Shown one piece after another: positions 57,481-64,000 of a stretch of 64,000 bases of DNA (the stretch's first letter is position 1; every line of letters starts with the position of its first letter). The position numbers were made by a program, and so were the translations under genes. This stretch comes from JANPPS01 sp043758105. Lineage in GTDB: Bacteria > Pseudomonadota > Alphaproteobacteria > Acetobacterales > Acetobacteraceae. The DNA lies in contig JAYVOF010000038.1 of the NCBI GenBank assembly GCA_043758105.1, positions 5,800 to 69,799 on the forward strand. Direction: 5' to 3'. The notes below the pieces were generated by a model. That model did not search any database and was not told the origin of the DNA. It worked only from the letters and a program-made list of their open reading frames with translations.

Positions 57481-58950
57481 ATGACCATCGATCGTCGCCG
57501 GCTGCTGCATGCCTCCAGTGCTGCGCTCGCGACGTTGGCCGCGGTGCCGGTGGCGGCGCAGACTAACCAGCCCGACACCACCCCGCGCGAGGCCAAGCCG
57601 GCTACGCCTAAGCCGCCGCCCGTGACTCACATCGTCGCCCGCTACGCCGCCACGTCGCCGGCCGAACTCATCCCGGACGCGGTGAAGCACGAGGCGACGC
57701 GGACGCTGCTGAACTGGGTCGGCTGCGCGGTCGGCGGATCGCAGCAGCCGGCGCCGCGCCGGGCGGTGGCGGCACTGGCCCCGTTTGCCGGCCCCGCGCA
57801 AGCGAGCCTGCTGGGCCGGACCGAGCGGCTGGACGCGCTGAATGCGGCGTTGGTGAACGGTATCAGCTCCCACGTGCTGGACTATGACGACACCCACCTG
57901 AAAACCATCATCCACCCGGCCGGGCCGGTGGCGTCCGCGCTGCTGGCCCTGGCGGAATATCGCCCGGTCTCCGGGGCCGAGTTCATGAACGCGCTGGTGC
58001 TGGGCTGCGAAATCGAGTGCCGGATGGGCAACGCGGTGTTCCCGGAGCACTACGCGCTGGGCTGGCATATCACCGGCACCACCGGGGTGTTCGGCGCGGC
58101 CACGGCGGTCGGGCGCGTGCTCGGCCTCGATGAGCGGCACATGGCCTGGGCGCTGGGCCTCGCCGCGTCGCAGCCTGTGGGGTTGAAGGTGCAATTCGGC
58201 AGCGACACCAAGGCCTTCCACCCCGGACGCGCCGCGCAGAACGGCATGCTGGCCGCGCTGATGGCCGCGCAGGGCTACACCGCGTCCGAGGTGGCGCTGG
58301 AGGGCTTCGACGGCTGGGGCCAGGCGATGAGCCCGCGGCGCGATTGGGCCGAGGTGACGGAGGGTTTGGGCGAGCGCTATGAGATCGGCCTCAACACCTA
58401 CAAACCCTTCGCCTGCGGCATCGTGGCGCACCCGGCGATCGACGCGGCCATCCGACTGCGCCAGGCAAATACGCTGCGCCCCGAGCAAATCCAGGCAGTG
58501 GCGCTGCGCGTGCATCCGCTGGTGCTGAATCTGATGGGCAAGGAGACGCCGCAGGCCGGGCTCGAGGGCAAGTTCAGCATCTATCACGCCGTGGCCGTGG
58601 CACTGGTCACCGGCCATGCGGGCGAGCAGGCGTTCACCGACCGGGCCGTTTCTGACCCGGTGGTGATCGGCGTGCGCCAGAAGGTGACCACCACCATCGA
58701 CCCGGCGCTCAAGCCCGATCAGGTGGACATGACCATTACATTGGTGGACGGACGCACGCTGCATCAGTTCATCGAACACGCGGTGGGCAGCCAACTGGCC
58801 CCGATGACGGACGCGCAGCTGGACGACAAGGTCTCGGGATTGTCGGAGGAAATCCTATCGCCGGCCCGCACCCGCGCGCTGATCGCGCTATGCCGCGGGG
58901 TGTGGCAACTGCCGGATGCGGGGGAGATCGGGCGGGCTGCGGCGGCGTGA
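57481..58950 (+). CDS. MmgE/PrpD-family protein with Tat-type signal
   Basis: A 489-residue member of the 2-methylcitrate dehydratase family. Family motifs include NWVGCAVGGS, HVLDYDDTHLKTIIHPAGPV, LGWHITGTTGVFGAA and KAFHPGRAAQNG. Unlike cytoplasmic PrpD, it begins with DRRRLLHASSAALATLAAVPVAAQ, a Tat-like signal, so it is probably periplasmic. Members of this family also include isomerases and other dehydratases, so the reaction is open. ATG 57481 follows GGGAGGCC. Confidence 0.85.
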   Translation: MTIDRRRLLHASSAALATLAAVPVAAQTNQPDTTPREAKPATPKPPPVTHIVARYAATSPAELIPDAVKHEATRTLLNWVGCAVGGSQQPAPRRAVAALAPFAGPAQASLLGRTERLDALNAALVNGISSHVLDYDDTHLKTIIHPAGPVASALLALAEYRPVSGAEFMNALVLGCEIECRMGNAVFPEHYALGWHITGTTGVFGAATAVGRVLGLDERHMAWALGLAASQPVGLKVQFGSDTKAFHPGRAAQNGMLAALMAAQGYTASEVALEGFDGWGQAMSPRRDWAEVTEGLGERYEIGLNTYKPFACGIVAHPAIDAAIRLRQANTLRPEQIQAVALRVHPLVLNLMGKETPQAGLEGKFSIYHAVAVALVTGHAGEQAFTDRAVSDPVVIGVRQKVTTTIDPALKPDQVDMTITLVDGRTLHQFIEHAVGSQLAPMTDAQLDDKVSGLSEEILSPARTRALIALCRGVWQLPDAGEIGRAAAA

Positions 58951-59426
58951 TGTCGGGGTCCGGTTGATTATGGCCTCGCACCGCCGACATGCTCTGAAAA
59001 GGCTCATTTGTGTGGCTTTGAGAGGCCTATGCGCACTTCCGGTTAGACTTTGGAGAATATGGGTACTCGGACTTGGACACAGGCCGCTTATTGACGCCTT
59101 CAATTTAGACGACACAAGGAGACTAGCGTGTCGTCCGCTCGTCGTCAGCGATTTTGAAAGGATATCCCAAACTTACCCCTATTCTGCGCTAAGAAGGTGG
59201 TATAAGTTACAACGTGTTGTTGTCGCGGTCCACGCCGGACCGTCCTGACGCTCGATGCAGTTTATTGCCTTGATCTACACTATTTCGGATTATGCCATCT
59301 ATGAATCACGTCAAAACGATCAAGTGCCGGTAAGGCAGCTTATTGCGCGCGAGCAATTCTCGAATTCTTCTATATATTACCAAAGTCGCCTGAAATACGC
59401 TAGACGCAAACTCAGGAGTGAACTTA
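58951..59426. other. Lower-GC intergenic region before the beta-propeller pseudogene
   Basis: About 475 bp with far lower GC than the rest of the window. Small open frames occur (one from 59255) but lack ribosome sites and recognisable products. The region may be the flank of horizontally acquired DNA. Confidence 0.6.
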
Positions 59427-61036
59427 ATGATAAAAATAAAAGGCATTCGATCCATATTCATAGCAACGCTATTGCTCCTGAATGTGCGCCTCGCAGTCGC
59501 TGACGAGAACTGGCTTAGCGCTGGTAAGGACCTTTACAATTCCCGGCACCAGAGCGACGAGAGAATCATCAACTCGCGAACCGCTCGCAATCTAAAGCCG
59601 CTCTGGAACGTCGTCACTTCCGGAGACGTCACGGCCACTCCCACGATAGATGGTAAATACATCTATTTTCCTGACTCGGCCGGCTTCCTCTACAAGGTGG
59701 CTCGGGATGACGGCGCGATCGTTTGGAAGTTGCCGATCTCAACATATACCGGCATTGTTGGTGATTATGCCCGTGCGACCCCTGCTGTCGCGGGAAATGC
59801 ACTGATCCTGGGCAATTCAAGCGGACACTTCCTCGGCCCCGGCTTCGGGACACCCGCTCCACAACCGGCGCAAGTCTTCGCGGTGGACAAGCGAACTGGT
59901 GAAAAGCTGTGGTCAACACAGGTGGACCCGACGGCACTGTCGTTCGTGACGCATTCGGCGCTCGTCGCCGAGGGATTGGCTATTGTGGGGGTCGCGTCGA
60001 ATGAAGAGCTCGTCGCCGGTTTTGTTCCAAAGAGGAATTGGCAATGGAACTCCGCGGCAGCGTCCTGGCTCTCGACGTAAAAACAGGTACCATCAAATGG
60101 CAGACCTACACCGTTCCAGCCGGATATTACGGTGGTTCCATTTGGGGGAGTACAGGCGCCATCGATATCAGCCGGCACCGAGTCTTTATGTCAACTGGTA
60201 ACAACTATGCTGTGCCGCAGGCTGTGCTGGACTGTCTGTCCGGAGGCGGCACTCCGCCCGCGTGCATGAGCCCAGACAACCACTTCGACTCGGTCATCGC
60301 CCTCGACCTATACACTGGTGCGGTCCTTTGGGCGAACCGCGGCTTGCCGTATGACACATGGAACGTGGGATGCGGTCTCTCTGTTCCCGGCTTCACCGTT
60401 CCGCCAAATGACAACTGTCCACGTCCGAAGGGTCCCGATTGGGACTTCGGACAGGGGCCGATGCTGCTCGGCTACGACGACGGCAACCGTCTGGTCGGGG
60501 CTGGTCAAAAGAGTGGGATTTTCTGGGCTTTCAGAGCCGAGAATGGACGGCTTGCGTGGGCTACTCAAGCCGGGCCGCCTGGTCTGACGGGCGGTCTGCA
60601 ATGGGGCTCTGCCAGCGACGGTGAGCGCATCTACGTCGCTGTGTCGAACAGCGGATCGACAGGGGGTGGCCAAAGCCCGCTTCCGTGGGCTTTGAAAGAC
60701 GGCACGACCACTACCGCGGGGGGCTGGGCGGCACTCGATCGTTGGACGGGCAAGATTCTATGGACCACGAAGGACCCGGCAGGAAGCCGTGCCGAAGGCG
60801 CGGTGAGTGTCGCAAATGATGTGGTTTTCGGATGCAATATGGACCCGCTCAAAGGTACGATGTATGCCCTCAATTCGCTTACCGGAGTGCCGTTGTGGTC
60901 TTTCGACAGCGGCGGCGCTTGCAACGCTGGGCCGTCAGTAGCGGACGGCACGGTCTATTGGGGCACCGGAACGTTCTCCGGTAGAGGTCCAAAGAAACTC
61001 TATGCTTTCGGCATCAGCCAACAAGGTGACGACTGA
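59427..61036 (+). pseudogene. PQQ-type beta-propeller dehydrogenase (polyvinyl-alcohol dehydrogenase-like), frameshifted
   Basis: The first part has a signal peptide (IRSIFIATLLLLNVRLAVA) and DLYNSRHQSDERI, then propeller blades with DGAIVWKLP and KRTGEKLWSTQ. The second part, in the frame one base back, resumes at ELRGSVLALDVKTGTIKWQT and continues to GPKKLYAFG. The switch falls near 60030-60045, so one base appears lost (or two gained). Joined, the product would be about 535 residues, close to PVA dehydrogenase-like enzymes without the cytochrome domain. AGGAG precedes ATG 59427. Codon use is less GC-rich than its neighbours. A sequencing error is the alternative to a real pseudogene. Confidence 0.78.
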
Positions 61037-61130
61037 TCTAGCGCTGACCATAGACAATCCGAGACACGCGACATCGATCGGCAATCGTGTGATCCCGATG
61101 CCGCAAATAATGACGAGTTCCGCCACGGGC

Positions 61131-61160
61131 GGTGGAATGCTGAGAAAAGCGCATTCCACC
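61131..61160. terminator. Perfect 10-bp hairpin between convergent genes
   Basis: GGTGGAATGC and GCATTCCACC with a 10-nt loop lie between the pseudogene end and the gcl end. No T-run follows on either strand, so it may be a bidirectional Rho-associated end or a repeat. Confidence 0.5.
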
Positions 61161-61167
61161 CGACGGC

Positions 61168-63003
61168 TTACCGAGTGGAGGCCGGTTGCAACTGCTTGGC
61201 TGGAGGTTCCGCCGCGCCCATATCTTGCCCCTTCTTGATCGACAGGGACGGGTCCAGGCACAAAATGTCCTCGAACTCGTTCACGCTATCCACCTCCGTC
61301 CCCATCGATATGTTGGTCACCCGCTCCAGGATGAACTCCAGCACCACCGGCACCTGGAACTCCTGCATCAGCGCCTCGGCGCGGGCGAAGGCATCCTTGA
61401 ACTCGTTGGGGCTTTTCACGCGGATCGCCTTGCAGCCCAGGCCCTCCGCCACCGCCACGTGGTCCACGCCGTAGCCGCGGACTGCGTCGCCATCCGGAGG
61501 GGTGTTGATGTTGTCGAAGGCGAGGCTCACCTCGAAATCCATCTGGAAGCCGCGCTGCGATTGGCGGATCAGGCCGAGGTAGGAGTTGTTCACCACCACA
61601 TGCAGATACGGCAGCTTGTGCTGCGCGCCCACCGCCAGCTCCTCGATCAAGAACTGGAAATCGTAATCACCCGACAGCGCCACGATCTTGCGGGTGGGAT
61701 CCGCCGCCCGCACGCCCAGCGCCGCCGGTAGCGTCCAGCCGAGCGGCCCAGCCTGGCCGCAATTGATCCAGTTCCGCGGCCGATACACATGCAGGAATTG
61801 CGCGCCGGCGATCTGCGACAGGCCGATGGTGCTGACGTAGCAGGTGTCCCGGTCCAGAATGTCGTTCATCTCCTCATACACACGCTGCGGCTTCAGCGGC
61901 ACGTGGTCGAAGTGTGAGCGGCGGAGCATGTTCTGCTTCCGGTGCAGGCACTGCGCCGCCCAATCCGAGCGGTCCCGTAACTGGCCGGCCGCCTTCAGCT
62001 CGCGCGCGGCCTCGATAAACACGCGCAATGCCGGGCCCGCGTCGGACACGATGCCGAGGTCCGGGCCGAACACGCGGCCGATCTGCGTCGGCTCGATATC
62101 CACATGGATGAACTGCCGCCCCTTGGTATAGACCTCGACCGACCCGGTGTGCCGGTTGGCCCAGCGGTTGCCGATGCCGAACACGAAGTCCGATTCGAGG
62201 AACGTGGCGTTACCGTAACGATGGCTGGTTTGCAGGCCCACCATTCCGGCCATCAGGTCATGGTCGTCCGGGATCACGCCCCAGCCCATGAGCGTCGGGA
62301 TCACGGGCACGCCCGTCAGCTCGGCAAACTCCACCAATAAATCCGCGGCGTCCGCGTTGATGATGCCGCCACCGGCCACGATCAGCGGGCGCTCGCTTGC
62401 GTTCAGCATGGCCATCGCACGCCGGGCTTGCTTCATGGACGCGGCGGGCTTGTAGGGGATTAGCGGCTCATACGCGTCGATGTCGAATTCGATCTCGGCC
62501 ATCTGCACGTCGATCGGCAAATCGATATGCACCGGGCCGGGCCGGCCGGAGCGCATGACGTGATACGCCTGCTGAAACACCGACGGCATCAGCGCGGGCT
62601 CCCGCACGCAGACGGCCCATTTGGTCACGGGCTTGGCGATGGTCTCGATATCGACGGCCTGGAAATCCTCCTTATACAGCTTCGCCCGCGGCGCCTGCCC
62701 GGTGATGCACAGGATGGGGATGCTGTCGGCGATGGCGGTATAGAGCCCGGTGATCATGTCCGTGCCCGCCGGGCCGGAGGTGCCGATGCAGACGCCGATG
62801 TTGCCCGCCTTGGCCCGGGTAAAGCCGTCCGCCATGTGCGACGCGCCCTCCACGTGGCGGGCCAGGATATGGCGGATGCCACCATGCTTCTTCAGCGCGG
62901 AATAGAGCGGGTTGATAGCGGCGCCGGGCACGCCGAAGACGGTGGTGGTGCCCTCCCGCTCCATGATCAGCACGGCGGCTTCGATGGCTCTCATCTTCGG
63001 CAT
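61168..63003 (-). CDS. gcl: Glyoxylate carboligase (tartronate-semialdehyde synthase)
   Basis: A 611-residue thiamine-diphosphate enzyme that condenses two glyoxylates to tartronate semialdehyde and CO2. The HVEGASHMADG segment has valine where related enzymes have the catalytic glutamate, a known feature of Gcl. The ThDP motif is in LSGDYDFQFLIEELAVGAQHKLP with NNSYLGLIRQ. Length is slightly above the E. coli 593 residues. Hyi, GlxR or GarK partners are not seen here; an IclR regulator gene diverges from it. Confidence 0.95.
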   Translation of the reverse strand: MPKMRAIEAAVLIMEREGTTTVFGVPGAAINPLYSALKKHGGIRHILARHVEGASHMADGFTRAKAGNIGVCIGTSGPAGTDMITGLYTAIADSIPILCITGQAPRAKLYKEDFQAVDIETIAKPVTKWAVCVREPALMPSVFQQAYHVMRSGRPGPVHIDLPIDVQMAEIEFDIDAYEPLIPYKPAASMKQARRAMAMLNASERPLIVAGGGIINADAADLLVEFAELTGVPVIPTLMGWGVIPDDHDLMAGMVGLQTSHRYGNATFLESDFVFGIGNRWANRHTGSVEVYTKGRQFIHVDIEPTQIGRVFGPDLGIVSDAGPALRVFIEAARELKAAGQLRDRSDWAAQCLHRKQNMLRRSHFDHVPLKPQRVYEEMNDILDRDTCYVSTIGLSQIAGAQFLHVYRPRNWINCGQAGPLGWTLPAALGVRAADPTRKIVALSGDYDFQFLIEELAVGAQHKLPYLHVVVNNSYLGLIRQSQRGFQMDFEVSLAFDNINTPPDGDAVRGYGVDHVAVAEGLGCKAIRVKSPNEFKDAFARAEALMQEFQVPVVLEFILERVTNISMGTEVDSVNEFEDILCLDPSLSIKKGQDMGAAEPPAKQLQPASTR

Positions 63004-63049
63004 GCTGTTTCCCCGGTTGTTGTTGTGGGCAGTATGGCGGGGATTTATG

Positions 63050-63068
63050 GGAATGGGGGGGCTATTCC
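63050..63068. promoter_or_regulatory. Possible IclR-type operator between gcl and iclR
   Basis: GGAAT (63050-63054) and ATTCC (63064-63068) form an inverted repeat around a 9-nt G-rich centre in the 121-bp divergent promoter region. IclR-family sites often contain GGAA/TTCC arms. The evidence is weak. Confidence 0.3.
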
Positions 63069-63124
63069 GCGATGTGGGAACCGGGCAGGATTACCGCGTG
63101 CGAACAATAGGATAGGACGCTTCC

Positions 63125-63907
63125 ATGAAGCCGGCTGGCGATCAGGTGCAGTCCCTCGTGCGGGCGCTCGGCCTGCTGAACCGCATTGCCGAGGCGCCGG
63201 AGGGCGGGGCAACGCTGACCGATCTGGCGCAGCAGGTGGGCCTAGCCACCAGCACGGCGCACCGCTTGCTGACGACCTTGGAGCAGGAGCGCTACGTCCG
63301 CTTCGACCCGGACGGACGGCTCTGGTCCATCGGCGTCCAGGCTTTCGTCACGGGTGCCAGCTTCACCAAGACCCGCAGCCTGGTGGCACTTGCCCGGCCG
63401 CATATGCGGCATTTGATGGAGGAGGGGGGTGAGACGGTGAACCTGGCCTGGGAGGAGGATGGCCTGGCGGTCTATCTGGCGCAGGTCGAATGCCGGCAAA
63501 TGATGCGCGCCTTCGCCCGGCCCGGCACCCGCGTGCCGCTGCATTGCTCGGGCGTGGGCAAGGCGATCTTGTCGGGGTTAACCGATAAGGCGGTGGCGCG
63601 TGTGCTGCACCAGCACGGCATGAAGCGGCTGACGCTGAAGACCATCATCACGCCGGGCCTGCTGCGCGCGGATCTGGAGCGGGCGCGGGCGGCGGGGTTC
63701 GCGATGGATGATGAGGAGCATGCGGTGGGCCTCCGCTGCATCGCGGCGCCGGTGTTCGATGAGACGGGGGACGTGGTGGCGGCGGTGTCCACGTCGGGGC
63801 CGATGGCGCGGGTGGTGGATGCGCGGGTTGGCTCGCTGGCGGAGCTGGTGATGCGGGCGGCGGGGACGATTTCGGCGGAGCTGGGCGGGGCCAAGACTCA
63901 GCCGTAG
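63125..63907 (+). CDS. IclR-family transcriptional regulator
   Basis: A 260-residue regulator. The N-terminal winged helix (VRALGLLNRIAEAPEGGATL, TDLAQQVGLATSTAHRLLTTL) binds DNA, and the C-terminal effector domain has GTRVPLHCSGVGKAILSGL and HAVGLRCIAAPVFDETGDVVAAVS. IclR relatives such as AllR control glyoxylate genes; its divergence from gcl suggests it controls gcl in response to glyoxylate or a related acid. Confidence 0.9.
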   Translation: MKPAGDQVQSLVRALGLLNRIAEAPEGGATLTDLAQQVGLATSTAHRLLTTLEQERYVRFDPDGRLWSIGVQAFVTGASFTKTRSLVALARPHMRHLMEEGGETVNLAWEEDGLAVYLAQVECRQMMRAFARPGTRVPLHCSGVGKAILSGLTDKAVARVLHQHGMKRLTLKTIITPGLLRADLERARAAGFAMDDEEHAVGLRCIAAPVFDETGDVVAAVSTSGPMARVVDARVGSLAELVMRAAGTISAELGGAKTQP

Positions 63908-63950
63908 AGCTTGGGAATCTTTCGATTTTCATTTTTCGCCTCAAACTGGC

Positions 63951-63984
63951 CCCGAAAAAAACGGTGTTCTTGGCTCTTTTCGGG
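63951..63984. terminator. Inverted repeat after the IclR gene
   Basis: CCCGAAAA (63951-63958) and TTTTCGGG (63977-63984) flank an 18-nt loop 43 bp after the stop. It is A/T-rich compared with its surroundings. It could be a terminator or the edge of the next element, cut by the window end. Confidence 0.35.
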
Positions 63985-64000
63985 CTCTACGGGCGACTTA

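Noticed and set aside
59255..59503. 82-codon open frame before the beta-propeller gene
   Set aside because: It overlaps the signal peptide of that gene, has no ribosome site, and matches nothing recognisable.
1..64000. CRISPR arrays, prophage or secretion-system genes
   Set aside because: No direct-repeat/spacer array, integrase, capsid, tail or secretion ATPase gene is visible.

Overview
The window is about 64 kb of high-GC DNA from an alphaproteobacterium, most likely Rhodospirillales/Acetobacteraceae. This placement is an inference. It rests on the GC-rich codon use, a complete and tightly overlapping dcw (division and cell wall) cluster, an FtsL with a long Pro/Ala tail, the recN-ligA-bamD-lpxC neighbourhood, and a fumC gene followed by a ribbon-helix-helix gene. 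No 16S or species marker is present.

Layout. 1-2.8 kb: the end of a succinate-semialdehyde dehydrogenase gene, then glutathione reductase. 2.8-4.2 kb: an IS4-type insertion sequence. 4.4-16.2 kb: housekeeping genes (ppa, a tRNA with CAU anticodon, ettA, an acetyltransferase, mlaC-mlaA, metF, a bile-acid-symporter-family transporter, uvrD, prmA, a DUF1127 protein, aminopeptidase P). 16.4-17.0 kb: a ParDE toxin-antitoxin pair. 17.0-22.6 kb: ligA, recN, bamD and lpxC on the minus strand. 22.7-27.8 kb: a PaoABC-type exported aldehyde oxidoreductase and a divergent MetX-like gene, which separate lpxC from ftsZ. 27.9-47.1 kb: the dcw cluster on the minus strand, in transcription order mraZ-rsmH-ftsL-ftsI-murE-murF-mraY-murD-ftsW-murG-murC-murB-ddl-ftsQ-ftsA-ftsZ. 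47.2-49.1 kb: RNase P RNA, an AmpD-like amidase and a DjlA-like protein. 49.2-55.1 kb: an AsmA-like protein, then a minus-strand run queG-fumC-RHH-small protein. 55.3-59.0 kb: four plus-strand genes for exported proteins (Cys-rich peptide, alpha/beta hydrolase, double retropepsin, MmgE/PrpD). 59.0-61.1 kb: a lower-GC segment with a frameshifted PQQ-type beta-propeller dehydrogenase. 61.2-63.9 kb: glyoxylate carboligase divergent from an IclR regulator.

How the genes work together. The dcw cluster supplies the cytoplasmic steps from UDP-MurNAc to lipid II (murB, C, D, E, F, ddl, mraY, murG) and the divisome (ftsA, Z, Q, L, I, W). Most junctions are 1-4 nt overlaps, which suggests translational coupling. 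MraZ probably controls the start of the cluster through four 10-bp-spaced repeats just upstream. Envelope genes nearby (lpxC, bamD, mlaA/mlaC, asmA, the amidase) fit the same theme.

The most unusual signal is a GC-rich palindromic repeat family that sits not only between genes but in frame inside essential ones. Three copies lie in murG (two in an N-terminal extension, one forming the linker between its two domains) and two form the C-terminal tail of MurB up to the ddl start. Three further long-palindrome families occupy gaps in or near the dcw cluster. Other points worth a second look are a non-canonical CTG start and a gene/rnpB overlap, a rare-codon patch in the core of uvrD, matching 15-bp tandem repeats in ftsI and asmA, and the insertion of metX-paoABC into the usual ftsZ-lpxC order.
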